A stretch of 64,000 bases of DNA from Arthrobacter globiformis (GCF_003261175.1 NZ_QLNP01000105.1:1-64000), one strand, 5' to 3'. Counted from the first letter of the stretch, positions 9,207 through 18,061 are shown. Notes: generated from the letters alone by a model not told the origin. Program-made: numbers and translations.

Positions 9207-10235
9207 TCAGTTGGCGTGCAGGGCGTCGTTCAGTTCCACGGTCTGGCCCCGGCGGGGCAGGACTTCGACTTCACCCGTGGTGGAGTTGCGGCGGAAGAGC
9301 AGGTTTGGCACGCCGGACAGCTCCACGGCCTTGACGATCTTGCTGGTGTCCTCGCCGTCGGCGTCCTTGGGCCCGGCAAGGCGGACGCGGGTGCCTGCCG
9401 TGACGTACAGCCCGGCCTCCACCACGGAGTCGTCCCCGATGCTGATGCCGACGCCGGAGTTGGCACCCAGCAGGACCCGCTGGCCCAGCGACACCTTTTC
9501 CTTGCCGCCGCCGGAGAGGGTGCCCATGATCGAGGCGCCGCCGCCGACGTCGGTGCCGTCTCCGGCCACCACGCCGGCGGAGATGCGGCCTTCAACCATG
9601 GAGGTCCCCAGGGTGCCGGCGTTGAAGTTCACGAAGCCCTCGTGCATGACGGTGGTGCCCTCGGCCAGGTGGGCACCCAGGCGCACACGGTCGGCGTCGG
9701 CAATGCGGACGCCCGCCGGAACGACGTAGTCCACCATGCGCGGGAACTTGTCCACGCCGTAGACGGTGACCGCGCCGCGCTTGCGCAGCTTGGCGCGGGT
9801 CAGCTCGAACCCGTCCACGGCGCACGGGCCGAAGTTGGTCCAGACGACGTTCGGGAGCTTGCCGAAGATGCCGTCCAGGTTGATGCTGTTGGGCCGGACC
9901 AGGCGGTGCGAGAGCAGGTGCAGGCGCAGGTAGGCATCAGCGGTGTCCGCCGGGGCCTCGTCCAGGTTGATCTGGACGAACACCACCTTCTGCTCCGTGC
10001 CGCGGTCGGCGTCAGTGCCGGCGGCCGCGATGTCTGTCAGGGTTTCGTCGGCGTTTTCCACGGCGCGGAGGCTTTCGGCGGCAACACCGAGGGCGGGGGC
10101 GGGGAACCAGGCATCCAGCACGGTGGCTTCGCCGTTCCGCGTGGCGATGGTGGCTACGCCGAACCCATAGGCCGAACGGGACTCGTCGGACAGTGTCTGG
10201 GCAGCGGGCACGGCGGAAGAAGCGGTTTCAGTCAT
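9207..10235 (-). CDS. dapD: Tetrahydrodipicolinate N-succinyltransferase
   Basis: Transfers succinyl from succinyl-CoA to tetrahydrodipicolinate in the succinylase branch of lysine/diaminopimelate synthesis. The 342-residue length and the N-terminal [12 protein letters not shown]-like region are those of the actinobacterial DapD group, which is longer than the E. coli enzyme. The second half is a left-handed beta helix built from hexapeptide repeats ([19 protein letters not shown], then [19 protein letters not shown]). It is divergent from dapE, which catalyses a later step, with a palindromic repeat between them. Confidence 0.93.
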   Translation of the reverse strand: MTETASSAVPAAQTLSDESRSAYGFGVATIATRNGEATVLDAWFPAPALGVAAESLRAVENADETLTDIAAAGTDADRGTEQKVVFVQINLDEAPADTADAYLRLHLLSHRLVRPNSINLDGIFGKLPNVVWTNFGPCAVDGFELTRAKLRKRGAVTVYGVDKFPRMVDYVVPAGVRIADADRVRLGAHLAEGTTVMHEGFVNFNAGTLGTSMVEGRISAGVVAGDGTDVGGGASIMGTLSGGGKEKVSLGQRVLLGANSGVGISIGDDSVVEAGLYVTAGTRVRLAGPKDADGEDTSKIVKAVELSGVPNLLFRRNSTTGEVEVLPRRGQTVELNDALHAN

Positions 10236-10247
10236 GCGCCAAGTCTA
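10236..10247 (-). promoter_or_regulatory. Leaderless-type -10 element of dapD
   Basis: Minus-strand TAGACT (10242-10247), six bases, then ATG at 10235. No Shine-Dalgarno sequence fits in the gap, so dapD is predicted to be translated from a leaderless mRNA. Confidence 0.55.
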
Positions 10248-10301
10248 TCGAGGCGACATGCGCGCACCGAAACCGGTCCGCACATCTCTGAGTCGCATTT
10301 G

Positions 10302-10329
10302 AGGGCGTTCCCGGCGCTGGGAACGCCCT
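10302..10329. repeat. Palindromic repeat, copy A, between dapD and dapE
   Basis: A 28-base near-perfect palindrome, arms AGGGCGTTCCC and GGGAACGCCCT around GGCGCT. The only internal mismatch would be a G-U pair in RNA. A second copy of the same core, with recognisably similar flanks, lies at 28065-28130. It sits in the divergent spacer, upstream of both promoters, so it is not a terminator for either gene. Confidence 0.85.
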
Positions 10330-10365
10330 GGGCTGCCACCTGGTTAGGGACGGGCAGGTGCGGGA

Positions 10366-10377
10366 TACAGTGGGATG
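10366..10377 (+). promoter_or_regulatory. -10 element of dapE
   Basis: TACAGT (10366-10371) is 3 bases before ATG 10375 and 6 before GTG 10378. By the spacing seen at other genes here, transcription would begin at the GTG, giving a leaderless mRNA two residues shorter than the ATG form. Confidence 0.4.
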
Positions 10378-11499
10378 GTGATTGCCGAAACAGCCCCCGT
10401 AACCCTTGATCTGCGCCAGGACGTGGCACTGCTGACCGCCGCGCTTATCGACATCGACAGCGTCTCCGGCAACGAGCGCCAGTTGGCGGACGCCGTCGAG
10501 TCGGCACTCCGCCAGCTCCCCGGCTTGGAGCTGGTACGTGACGGCGACTCCATCATCGCCCGGACCAACCTCGGCCGCAGCGAACGGGTCATCCTGGCGG
10601 GCCACCTGGACACCGTGCCGCTGCCGGTCACGGAAGGCTCGCTGGGAACGGTGCCGTCCACCTGGCCGTCGGGGGTCCCCGGCGGCGGCGTCCTGTACGG
10701 CCGCGGCGCCACGGACATGAAGGGCGGCGTTGCGGTCCAGCTTGCACTGGCGGCGTCCATGTTCGACGGCGGGGCGGAACCGGGCAAGGACGTCACCTTC
10801 GTGTTCTACGACCATGAGGAGGTGGAGGCCGTCAAGAGCGGGCTCGGCCGGCTGGTGCGGAACCACGGCGGGCTCCTCGGCGGCGACTTTGCCATCCTGC
10901 TCGAACCGACCGACGGCACCGTAGAGGGCGGCTGCAACGGCACCATGCGGTTCCACGCCACCACCTCCGGCGAGGCGGCCCACTCCGCCAGGGCTTGGAT
11001 GGGCCGCAACGCGATCCACGCGGCCGCGCCCATCCTGGAACGCCTCGCGGCCTACAGCCCGCAGACTGTAACGGTGGACGGGCTGGACTACCGCGAAAGC
11101 CTGAACGCGGTGAAGATCCACGGCGGCACCGCGGGCAACGTCATCCCGGACCGCTGCGTCGTGGAGATCAACTACCGCTTCGCCCCGGACAAAACCCCCG
11201 ACCAGGCAGAAGAGCACGTGCGCGCGCTGCTGGACGGGTTCGACGTCGTCCGCACTGACAGCGCCGCTGGCGCGCGCCCCGGACTTAATCACCCTGCCGC
11301 CGCGTCCTTCGTGGCCGCCGTGGGCCGCGTGCCGAAACCCAAATATGGCTGGACCGACGTCGCGCGCTTCAGCGAACTGGGCATCCCGGCAGTGAACTTC
11401 GGGCCCGGCGACGCGCTGCTGGCCCACAAGGACAACGAACACGTGGCGGCCGAAGCCGTCCGCACCTGCCTGCGCGCACTGCAGACGTGGCTGTCCTGA
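10375..11499 (+). CDS. dapE: Succinyl-diaminopimelate desuccinylase
   Basis: An M20-family dizinc amidohydrolase of 374 residues that removes succinate to give LL-diaminopimelate. Metal-site motifs are visible: LAGHLDTVP at about residue 79, GRGATDMKGG with the bridging Asp at about 114, YDHEEVEAVKSG with the catalytic Glu pair, and NFGPGDALLAHKDNEHV near the end. The dimerisation domain lies between. The start is either ATG 10375 or the adjoining GTG 10378. TACAGT at 10366-10371 is 6 bases before the GTG, which fits a leaderless start there. A strong bidirectional terminator follows. Confidence 0.93.
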   Translation: MVIAETAPVTLDLRQDVALLTAALIDIDSVSGNERQLADAVESALRQLPGLELVRDGDSIIARTNLGRSERVILAGHLDTVPLPVTEGSLGTVPSTWPSGVPGGGVLYGRGATDMKGGVAVQLALAASMFDGGAEPGKDVTFVFYDHEEVEAVKSGLGRLVRNHGGLLGGDFAILLEPTDGTVEGGCNGTMRFHATTSGEAAHSARAWMGRNAIHAAAPILERLAAYSPQTVTVDGLDYRESLNAVKIHGGTAGNVIPDRCVVEINYRFAPDKTPDQAEEHVRALLDGFDVVRTDSAAGARPGLNHPAAASFVAAVGRVPKPKYGWTDVARFSELGIPAVNFGPGDALLAHKDNEHVAAEAVRTCLRALQTWLS

Positions 11500-11516
11500 G
11501 TATCGCAAGATAAACA

Positions 11517-11552
11517 CGAAGGGTCCGCAGCCGGTTGGCTGCGGACCCTTCG
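11517..11552. terminator. Bidirectional terminator between dapE and gluD
   Basis: A perfect 16-base-pair stem with arms CGAAGGGTCCGCAGCC and GGCTGCGGACCCTTCG over a GGTT tetraloop. It lies in the convergent gap and can serve both dapE on the plus strand and the gluABCD operon on the minus strand. Confidence 0.85.
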
Positions 11553-11570
11553 CTGTTAGTGCCTGCCGAT

Positions 11571-12410
11571 CTATTTCACCACGGTCGACACGCCGGCGGT
11601 GGGGGCCTTCGCCACTCCGCCGGCGGCCTTCTTGGAACCGCGCCGCTCGATCCAGATTGCCAGCCGGGACACGGCCAGGTTGATGGCGATGTAGATGGCT
11701 GCGGCCACGAAGAAGACCGGGAACAGGAACTGCGGGCCCAGGAAGTCAGCCATCACCTGCACTGCGCGCAGCAGTTCAGCGTAGGCAACGATGTACCCCA
11801 GCGACGTGTCCTTCAGCAGGACCACGAGCTGCGCCACGAGGGACGGCAGCATGCGGCGGACCGCCTGCGGCAGTTCGATGGTCAGCCGGGACTGGAAGCT
11901 GGTCAGGCCGATCGCCAGACCCGCTTCACGCTGGCCGCGGGGGAGCGACTGGATGCCTGCGCGGATGATCTCCGCGAAGATCGCGGCGTTGTACAGGACC
12001 AGGCCGGCCACTACGGCGATGAAGGAGCTGGTGGCGAATACCAGCAGCACAAACAGCATCATCAGGACCACGGGCATGCCCCGCAGGAACTCGAGCACGA
12101 TCCTGGTGGGAATCCTGATCCAGGCGACGTCGGAGATGCGCATCAGGCACAGCAGAAGCCCCAGCGGAAAGGCGATGACCGCTGCGATGGCCGCCGCGGC
12201 CAGCGTCGCGCCGATGCCGCTGGCGATCAGCGACCAAACATCAGCCTGGCCGAAGATCGCCCAGCGCTGTGCCTGGAAGATCCCCTGCTGGGCCAGGGTC
12301 ATGATGGCCCAGGCCAGCAGGGCGGCGATCAACACGACGCCGATCACGGACCCGATCAGCGAGACGCGGCGGGCCTTGGGGCCGGGGACGTCGTAGAGAA
12401 CCGAACTCAT
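11571..12410 (-). CDS. gluD: Glutamate ABC transporter permease GluD
   Basis: Second membrane subunit of the glutamate importer, 279 residues. It has a cytoplasmic N terminus, about five membrane segments and the permease signature EIIRAGIQSLPRGQREAGLAIGL at about residues 175-197, the EAA loop that docks on GluA. The C terminus is Lys/Ala-rich. The ATG at 12410 overlaps the TGA of gluC (ATGA), indicating translational coupling. A longer in-frame reading upstream overlaps gluC and is rejected. It is the last gene of the operon, before the shared terminator. Confidence 0.92.
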   Translation of the reverse strand: MSSVLYDVPGPKARRVSLIGSVIGVVLIAALLAWAIMTLAQQGIFQAQRWAIFGQADVWSLIASGIGATLAAAAIAAVIAFPLGLLLCLMRISDVAWIRIPTRIVLEFLRGMPVVLMMLFVLLVFATSSFIAVVAGLVLYNAAIFAEIIRAGIQSLPRGQREAGLAIGLTSFQSRLTIELPQAVRRMLPSLVAQLVVLLKDTSLGYIVAYAELLRAVQVMADFLGPQFLFPVFFVAAAIYIAINLAVSRLAIWIERRGSKKAAGGVAKAPTAGVSTVVK

Positions 12411-13057
12411 CGTGCGATCGCCACCTTTCGTTCGACCTGGTGGGCGAGGTAGCCCAGCGGCACGGTGATCAGGAGATAGAAGAAGGCAACGCCCACCAGC
12501 ACCCACATGACGGCGTCACCGTGGTCGTTGGCCAGCTGCTTGCCGTAGCCGAACAGCTCCAGCACGTAGAAGGCGCCGGCAACCGAGGAGTTCTTGACGA
12601 GCGCGATGAGGATGTTGATCATCGGCGGGATCACGGTGCGGAGCGCCTGCGGAAGGATGATGAGGGAGAGCACCTGGCCGAACTTCATGCCGATGCTGCG
12701 GGCTGCCTCGGCCTGGCCGACCGGAACGCTGTTGACGCCCGAGCGGACAGCCTCGGCGATGAAGGCGGCGGTGTAAGCGCTCAGGGCGATGATGGCCGCG
12801 ACTTCGAACTGCTGGAAGGTCACGCCCAGGCGGGGAAGGACCACCGCCGCGAAAAAGAAGGCAATGGTCAGCGGGGTGTTACGCACCACTTCAACGTAGG
12901 CCATGCTGAAGCCGCGGAGTGCTGCAACGGGGGACACTCGGGCGGCGGCCAGCAGCGTGCCTGCCACCAAGGCGATGATGCCGGAAACGGCGGCCAGGAA
13001 CAGGGTTCTGAGAAAGCCGTCCCAGTATTGGGGGAGGCTTTCAATGATGACGTCCAT
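12407..13057 (-). CDS. gluC: Glutamate ABC transporter permease GluC
   Basis: First membrane subunit, 216 residues, typical of polar amino acid permeases (HisMQ family). The inner-membrane motif VRSGVNSVPVGQAEAARSIGM is the EAA loop that contacts the ATPase, followed by ILPQALRTVIPPMINILIALVKNSS. About five membrane helices. Separated from gluB by about 100 bases that contain a strong hairpin, so it may be expressed below the level of the binding protein. Confidence 0.92.
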   Translation of the reverse strand: MDVIIESLPQYWDGFLRTLFLAAVSGIIALVAGTLLAAARVSPVAALRGFSMAYVEVVRNTPLTIAFFFAAVVLPRLGVTFQQFEVAAIIALSAYTAAFIAEAVRSGVNSVPVGQAEAARSIGMKFGQVLSLIILPQALRTVIPPMINILIALVKNSSVAGAFYVLELFGYGKQLANDHGDAVMWVLVGVAFFYLLITVPLGYLAHQVERKVAIAR

Positions 13058-13102
13058 AGGATCCTTTAGCTGCGTTCAGGGGAATGTGCGGAAAACGGAA
13101 GC

Positions 13103-13148
13103 GGCGGTTACCGGCAGGCTGTGGCATGCACAGCCGCCGGTAACCGCC
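13103..13148 (-). promoter_or_regulatory. Intercistronic hairpin between gluB and gluC
   Basis: A 13-base-pair outer stem (13103-13115 with 13136-13148, arms GGCGGTTACCGGC and GCCGGTAACCGCC) stacked on a 7-base-pair inner stem (GGCTGTG with CACAGCC) with one bulged A and a 5-base loop. It begins 9 bases after the gluB stop. No T run follows, so it should stabilise the upstream mRNA or partly attenuate rather than terminate. Confidence 0.8.
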
Positions 13149-13157
13149 ACGATCGTC

Positions 13158-14045
13158 TTAGTAGCGGTCGATGGCCGGAAGTTCCGGTGCCGTCTTGATG
13201 ACCGCTCCGGCCGTGTCTTCCCAGGCCTTCTTATAGGAGCCGTCCTTGGAGAAGCTTTCCAGCTGGTCGTTGATCCAGTTGCGGAACTCGGTGTCGCCCT
13301 TCTTCAGGCCGATGCCGTAAGGCTCCTTGGTGAAGGTTTCGTCGGAAGCCAGCTTGAACGCGTCCGGCTCCTTGTTGACGAAGCCAGCCAGGATGACGTT
13401 GTCCGTGGTGACGGCTTCAACCTGCTTGTTGCGGAGCGGCTCGAGGCAGCCCGAGTAAGTGGCGGCCGGAACCAGGACTGCGCCGTACTTCTCCACGATG
13501 GTGGAGGCCGGGGTGGAGCCCGTTACGGAGCAGACGTTCTTGCCCTTGACGTCCTCGGGCTTGGTGATGGAGGTGTTGTCCTTGGTCACCATCAGCGCCT
13601 GGCCGGCTTCGTAGTACGGGCCGGCGAAGTCGACTTCAGTCTTGCGCTTGTCATTGATGGTGTAGGTGGCAACGATCAGGTCCACCTTGCCCTGCTTGAT
13701 GAACTGCTCGCGGTTGGCGGAGACGGTCTCGACCCATTCAATCTTGTCCGCGGGGACGCCCAGCTTGGCAGCGAGCAGCTTACCGATTTCGACGTCGAAA
13801 CCGACGGGCTTACCGTCCAGGCCCTTCTGGCCGAACAGCGGCTGGTCGAACTTGGTGCCGATGGTCACCTTGCCGGCCGAGGCGATCTTTTCCATGGTGG
13901 TGCCTGCAGCGAAGCTGGGCTTCTCGACCGGCGAGGGGTTGGAGCCGGTCCCGGTGCCGCCGCCGCCGCAAGCGCTCAGTGTAAGAGCGATGGCCGCGGA
14001 TGCTGCTGCCAGAAGGGATTTCCTTCGGGTCAAAAATGCCTTCAT
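13158..14045 (-). CDS. gluB: Glutamate-binding lipoprotein GluB
   Basis: Extracytoplasmic solute-binding protein of the importer, 295 residues, bacterial SBP family 3. The lipoprotein signal peptide MKAFLTRRKSLLAAASAAIA ends in a lipobox LSAC with Cys at about residue 25, then a Gly/Ser/Pro linker. Family 3 features follow: KVTIGTKFDQPLFG, KPVGFDVEIGKLLAAKLG and VDLIVATYTIND. AAAGGA lies 6 bases before ATG 14045 and fixes the start against a longer in-frame reading. It follows gluA after 88 bases. Confidence 0.93.
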   Translation of the reverse strand: MKAFLTRRKSLLAAASAAIALTLSACGGGGTGTGSNPSPVEKPSFAAGTTMEKIASAGKVTIGTKFDQPLFGQKGLDGKPVGFDVEIGKLLAAKLGVPADKIEWVETVSANREQFIKQGKVDLIVATYTINDKRKTEVDFAGPYYEAGQALMVTKDNTSITKPEDVKGKNVCSVTGSTPASTIVEKYGAVLVPAATYSGCLEPLRNKQVEAVTTDNVILAGFVNKEPDAFKLASDETFTKEPYGIGLKKGDTEFRNWINDQLESFSKDGSYKKAWEDTAGAVIKTAPELPAIDRY

Positions 14046-14133
14046 GACATTCCTTTCATTGGGCGGCCGCCGGTGACGGCCAGGGTGCGAATTCGGGTGG
14101 TCTTGAAGCTGGAGGGGACTGCTGGTTCGGTGG

Positions 14134-14889
14134 TCAGTGCGTAAGCAGCTTGGACAGGAAGTCCTTGGCTCGGCTGCTCTGGGGATTGGTGAAGAACTCC
14201 TCGGGAGTGGCGTCCTCCACGATTTGTCCGTCAGCCATGAACACCACACGGTCGGCGGCCTTGCGGGCGAAGCCCATCTCGTGGGTCACCACGATCATGG
14301 TCATGCCCTCCTTGGCCAGCTGGATCATGACGTCCAGGACCTCGTTGATCATCTCGGGGTCGAGCGCGGAAGTGGGCTCGTCGAACAGCATGACCTTGGG
14401 CTTCATGGCGAGGGCACGGGCGATGGCCACACGCTGCTGCTGGCCGCCGGAGAGCTGAGCCGGGAGCTTGGGCGCCTGGTGGCCCACGCCCACGCGCTCG
14501 AGCAGGGCCATGGCATCCTTGTCCGCCTCCGCCTTGGAGACGCCCTTGACCTTGATGGGGCCAAGCGTCACGTTCTCCAGGATGGTTTTGTGCGCGAACA
14601 GGTTGAACGACTGGAACACCATGCCGACGTCGGCGCGCAGCCGGGCGAGCTCCTTGCCCTCCTCGGGCAGCTGCTTGCCGTCAATGGCGATGTCGCCGTC
14701 GTCGATGGTTTCCAGGCGGTTGATCGCCCGGCACAGCGTGGACTTCCCCGAACCTGACGGGCCGATGACCACCACCACCTCGCCCTTGCGGACCTGGAGG
14801 TTGATGTCCTTCAGAACGTGCAGCTGACCGTAATGCTTGTTGACGGCATTCAGAGAGACGAGTGCATCGCCGGGCAGTTGAGTAGTCAT
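14134..14889 (-). CDS. gluA: Glutamate ABC transporter ATPase GluA
   Basis: Cytoplasmic ATP-binding subunit, 251 residues. Walker [19 protein letters not shown] at about residue 40, Q-loop [16 protein letters not shown], signature [16 protein letters not shown], Walker [16 protein letters not shown] and the switch His in VVTHEMGFA. It is the polar-amino-acid type of ATPase and heads the gluABCD operon. Two ATGs compete: 14910 and 14889. 14889 is chosen because TAGATT lies 7 bases before it, the leaderless geometry seen at other genes here, and the product then begins [13 protein letters not shown]. Confidence 0.95.
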   Translation of the reverse strand: MTTQLPGDALVSLNAVNKHYGQLHVLKDINLQVRKGEVVVVIGPSGSGKSTLCRAINRLETIDDGDIAIDGKQLPEEGKELARLRADVGMVFQSFNLFAHKTILENVTLGPIKVKGVSKAEADKDAMALLERVGVGHQAPKLPAQLSGGQQQRVAIARALAMKPKVMLFDEPTSALDPEMINEVLDVMIQLAKEGMTMIVVTHEMGFARKAADRVVFMADGQIVEDATPEEFFTNPQSSRAKDFLSKLLTH

Positions 14890-14902
14890 AAGTAAGAATC
14901 TA
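14890..14902 (-). promoter_or_regulatory. Leaderless-type -10 element of gluA
   Basis: Minus-strand TAGATT (14897-14902), seven bases, then ATG 14889. If this is the promoter, the upstream ATG at 14910 cannot be in the message, which settles the gluA start. Confidence 0.5.
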
Positions 14903-14983
14903 GCGAACATTGCCCGGTTATGACCGGAATCACCCCAACTTCCCGCTGATCGTAATTCAAGAGATACCTGCAGGTCAGCAGGT

Positions 14984-14995
14984 TAGCCTTGGGGG
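14984..14995 (+). promoter_or_regulatory. Leaderless-type -10 element of the LOG-family gene
   Basis: TAGCCT (14984-14989), six bases, then ATG 14996. The six bases are G-rich (TGGGGG) and could be mistaken for a ribosome site, but they touch the ATG and are too close to function as one. Confidence 0.5.
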
Positions 14996-15781
14996 ATGAG
15001 CATCAACGCAGATCCGTCGAAATCAGTACAGCCCCGCCGCAAAGGGCCCCTAGAACTGCGCCGCAAGCAGGCTGCCGTGGAGATGTCGGATCAGCGGCTC
15101 CTCGACACCAAGGGTCCCGGCCACTTCATCCACACCGACCCCTGGCGGGTCATGCGGATCCAAAGCGAGTTCGTGGAGGGCTTCGGTGCCCTCTCCGACC
15201 TGGGCCAGGCGGTCAGTGTCTTCGGCTCGGCGCGCACCAAGCCCGGCAGCGCCTTCTATGACATGGGCGTCGAGGTGGGGCGCAAACTGGCCGAAGCCGG
15301 CGTGGCCGTCATTACCGGCGGCGGACCGGGTTCGATGGAAGCCGCCAACAGGGGAGCAGTGGAAGGCAACGGCGTCTCCGTCGGCCTCGGCATTGAGCTG
15401 CCGTTCGAGCAAGGCTTGAACCAGTGGGTGGACCTCGGCATCAACTTCCGCTATTTCTTCGCTCGGAAGACCATGTTCGTGAAGTACGCCCAGGGCTTCA
15501 TCGTCCTTCCCGGCGGCCTCGGCACCCTTGACGAGCTCTTCGAAGCCATGGTCCTCGTCCAGACACAGAAGGTGACCTCGTTCCCGATCGTCCTGCTGGG
15601 CGCGTCATTCTGGGGTCCGATGATCGAATGGATCAGGGGGACCCTGGTGGCTGAGGGAATGGTCTCGGAAAAGGACCTGGACCTCATCCAAGTGGTGGAC
15701 ACCCCGGCGGAAGCAGTGAATTTCGTCCTCCACGGCCATGTCCGGGCTCCGTCCTCTGACGAGGACCAGCGCCCCGAGTAG
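14996..15781 (+). CDS. LOG-family protein (TIGR00730, lysine decarboxylase-like fold)
   Basis: A Rossmann-fold protein of 261 residues. The family motifs are clear: VSVFGSAR at about residue 73, GGGPGSMEAANRGA at about 108, and FIVLPGGLGTLDELFEA with the PGGxGTxxE site at about 170. Characterised LOG proteins are cytokinin riboside monophosphate phosphoribohydrolases, with no lysine decarboxylase activity despite old names. The arrangement near dapE matches the mycobacterial Rv1205 neighbourhood. The first 40 residues are basic and family-specific. Confidence 0.9.
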   Translation: MSINADPSKSVQPRRKGPLELRRKQAAVEMSDQRLLDTKGPGHFIHTDPWRVMRIQSEFVEGFGALSDLGQAVSVFGSARTKPGSAFYDMGVEVGRKLAEAGVAVITGGGPGSMEAANRGAVEGNGVSVGLGIELPFEQGLNQWVDLGINFRYFFARKTMFVKYAQGFIVLPGGLGTLDELFEAMVLVQTQKVTSFPIVLLGASFWGPMIEWIRGTLVAEGMVSEKDLDLIQVVDTPAEAVNFVLHGHVRAPSSDEDQRPE

Positions 15782-15861
15782 CAGCAGCCCGGGGACGCGG
15801 CCCGGGCAGCAGCTGCCTGGGTTAGGCCGCCGGCCGGGCTGCGTCTGGCACGATTGGTGGT

Positions 15862-16218
15862 GTGAGTTTCTTCCTCGTTTTCCTCGCCATCGTCCTGATT
15901 GGAGCCACCGCCCTCATCGGGACCGACCTCGGGGCGGGCATGCTGCGGAAGAAACAGGCCCGCACGCCTCTCGAAAGAGACGGCTTCAAGGACGGATTCG
16001 ATGAACCCGTGGCCTCCTTGCCACCCGTGCTGCTCCCCGTCGACGCAAAACCAGCCGACGTCGACCAGGTCCGGTTTGCGCTGGGCTTGCGTGGTTACCG
16101 GATGGACCAGGTGGACCAGGTGCTGGACGACCTGCGCGACCAGCTGGCTGCCAGGAACGCTGAAATAGAAAGCCTTCGCGAGCAGCTGCGTGCCTGTGCC
16201 GCCGAGGACCGGACGTGA
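15862..16218 (+). CDS. Membrane-anchored DivIVA-domain protein
   Basis: A 118-residue protein beginning at GTG. One N-terminal membrane segment (residues 2-20, FFLVFLAIVLIGATALIG) is followed by a linker and then a DivIVA-type motif, VRFALGLRGYRMDQVDQVLDDLRDQLAARNAEIESLREQL, which ends in a coiled coil. In such proteins the RGY-x-M-DQVD pattern recognises curved or polar membrane. A role in envelope growth or positioning is inferred. Its stop overlaps the next start (GTGA), so it is coupled to the mannosyltransferase gene. Confidence 0.85.
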   Translation: MSFFLVFLAIVLIGATALIGTDLGAGMLRKKQARTPLERDGFKDGFDEPVASLPPVLLPVDAKPADVDQVRFALGLRGYRMDQVDQVLDDLRDQLAARNAEIESLREQLRACAAEDRT

Positions 16219-17549
16219 GCTCCCCAATGCCGCCTCCGGGCCCCGTGCAGCCAGCAACAGCCGGACCCCCGTCGCCGGATCACGGGACAAGGCTGGTCGG
16301 GACGCGGCTCGACAGGGCGTTCCGGACCGCCGCGGCACGGCTCGGCGGCCCCCTGGTCCGCTGGCCGTGGTGGGCCCAGGTGGCCGCGGTGTACGTGGCC
16401 GCGCGGCTGGTCAGTGCCTGCATCTTCATGTCGGCCGCGCTGCACCAGGGATTCAACCCCTGGTTCCCGGCCAAGCCCGACTACTGGAACTTCATCAACA
16501 TCTGGGACGCGCGGTGGTACGAGTCCGTCATGACCGGCGGGTACCCGACCGAACTGCCGGTGGATGCGGCCGGCAACGTGCAGGAGAACACCTGGGCGTT
16601 CTATCCGCTGTTTCCAACGCTGGGGCGGATGCTCTCCGCTGCCACGGGCATGGGTCCCGCCGCCGTCCTTATCCTGATTGCAATGCTCGCCGGACTGGCG
16701 GCCTCGCTGGTGGTCTACCTGCTGTTCCGCACCAGGGCGGCCCACGGGCCGGCCCTGTGGGGCGCCGCGTTCTTCTCCACCTTCCCCGTCTCGCCGGTGC
16801 TCCAGGTGCCTTATGCGGAGTCCCTGAACCTCCTGCTGCTGGCCGCCGCGCTGCTGCTGGTGGTACGGCGGCACTACCTGTGGGCCATTCCCGTGGTACT
16901 GGCCATGTGCCTTTCCCGGCCCACGGGTGTTCCGTTTGCGGCGACCATCGGCATCCTGTTCCTGTACCGCGCCGGTGAGGCATGGTTCGAGGCGCGGAAC
17001 CACGGACAGGCCGCCAAGGGGCGCCGCGTCCACAGCCGGAACGAACTGTGGTCCCTCGCCGGGCTGACCGCCGTCAGCGGTGCAGGTGCCCTCGCGTGGC
17101 CCGCTGTCGCGTGGGTTGCCACCGGAGACATCGCCGCGTACACGAAGACCGAGACCGTCTGGCGCGGACACGACCTGGTGCCCTTCAAACCGTGGTTCGA
17201 CACCGGCGTCCTGCTGTTCGGTCCGGTGCTGGGGCTCGTGGCACCCTTCGTCTTCGTGGCGGTGTTCGGGCTCCTGATGGCCTCCCCGCCGGTGCGCCGG
17301 CTGGGAACAGAACTCCGGCTGTGGTGTGTGTGCTACATGGGGTACCTCGTGGTGTTCCTGCACCCGCAAACCAGCACCTTCCGCATGCTGCTGCCACTGT
17401 TTCCGCTTGCCCTGGCTGCCGCACTCGTTTCCCGGTCGCGCGCCTATCGTGGCGCCGTAATCACGATGTTTGTCCTGCTGCAGATCGTGTGGGTGGTGTG
17501 GCTCTGGGCATGGGCGCAACTGCCGGGCGGAGGGGACTATCCGCCATGA
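16215..17549 (+). CDS. Membrane mannosyltransferase, PIG-V-like
   Basis: A polytopic membrane protein of 444 residues with about nine helices after a 40-residue Pro-rich cytoplasmic tail. The sequence NIWDARWYESVMTGGYPTE in the first outer loop (residues 93-111) is the catalytic-loop pattern of PIG-V/GT-C mannosyltransferases, with the key Asp in WDARWY, and FYPLFPTLGRML follows. Such enzymes use polyprenyl-phosphate-mannose on the outer face, here presumably for a cell-envelope glycan or glycolipid. The acceptor is not known. Translationally coupled to the DivIVA-domain gene, which hints at a shared place of action. Confidence 0.8.
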   Translation: MSSPMPPPGPVQPATAGPPSPDHGTRLVGTRLDRAFRTAAARLGGPLVRWPWWAQVAAVYVAARLVSACIFMSAALHQGFNPWFPAKPDYWNFINIWDARWYESVMTGGYPTELPVDAAGNVQENTWAFYPLFPTLGRMLSAATGMGPAAVLILIAMLAGLAASLVVYLLFRTRAAHGPALWGAAFFSTFPVSPVLQVPYAESLNLLLLAAALLLVVRRHYLWAIPVVLAMCLSRPTGVPFAATIGILFLYRAGEAWFEARNHGQAAKGRRVHSRNELWSLAGLTAVSGAGALAWPAVAWVATGDIAAYTKTETVWRGHDLVPFKPWFDTGVLLFGPVLGLVAPFVFVAVFGLLMASPPVRRLGTELRLWCVCYMGYLVVFLHPQTSTFRMLLPLFPLALAAALVSRSRAYRGAVITMFVLLQIVWVVWLWAWAQLPGGGDYPP

Positions 17550-17806
17550 CAGATCGTTGGTTCCCAGCGGGTTTTCCCAGATCAGCCCGCAGAAGGGCGC
17601 AGGAATCCGCTCATGAACGGATTGTCCATCGATTAGCTACAGACGGGTAATTACAGGATAATAGGTGATAAGCAAGGACAAAAAGCATTGGCATTGTTCA
17701 GCCATGGCGGCTGCCGAAAGGACCGCCAGAGCGGCTTTGTTTTAACCACGCGGACTCAGCCCGGCCGGGCTGCTCGGTCCTGGGACTACTGGAGGGGATA
17801 TTCCTC

Positions 17807-17974
17807 ATGGCGGCTATGAAACCACGCACCGGCGACGGCCCTATGGAAGTAACCAAGGAGGGCCGCAGCCTGATCATGCGTGTGCCGCTCGAAGGCGGGG
17901 GCCGGCTTGTGGTTGAACTTAATGCCGCAGAGGCGGCCAACCTCAAGGACTGCCTCGTCGGCGTCACCGAATAA
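17807..17974 (+). CDS. DUF3117 small protein
   Basis: A 55-residue protein, MAAMKPRTGDGPMEVTKEGR at the start, then SLIMRVPLEGGGRLVVELNAAEAANLKDCL. This is the actinobacterial DUF3117 family, near universal in the phylum, with no known function. GGAGGGG at 17791-17797 is a strong ribosome site. The 257 bases upstream hold no other gene, and GATAAT around 17657 is a plausible -10, implying a leader of more than 100 bases. It is a monocistronic unit closed by an 18-base-pair terminator. Confidence 0.9.
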   Translation: MAAMKPRTGDGPMEVTKEGRSLIMRVPLEGGGRLVVELNAAEAANLKDCLVGVTE

Positions 17975-17978
17975 GAGT

Positions 17979-18020
17979 AAAGGCAGGGCCCGCAGCAGGA
18001 AAGCTGCGGGCCCTGCCTTT
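17979..18020 (+). terminator. Intrinsic terminator after the DUF3117 gene
   Basis: An 18-base-pair perfect stem, left arm AAAGGCAGGGCCCGCAGC, loop AGGAAA, with the right arm running into TTTTT. It also faces the convergent O-methyltransferase gene, whose stop is 42 bases away, so it may serve both strands. Confidence 0.9.
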
Positions 18021-18061
18021 TTGGTCTTCCGGGCCTGCCGGCCCCGCCCTAGCCGGCCGGC

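Noticed and set aside
15849-15861. Leaderless promoter for the DivIVA-domain gene (CACGAT seven bases before GTG)
   Set aside because: The hexamer lacks the first T of TANNNT, so it is not counted with the 14 clear cases. AAGAAT before the stress gene and CACAAT before hemE are held back for the same reason.
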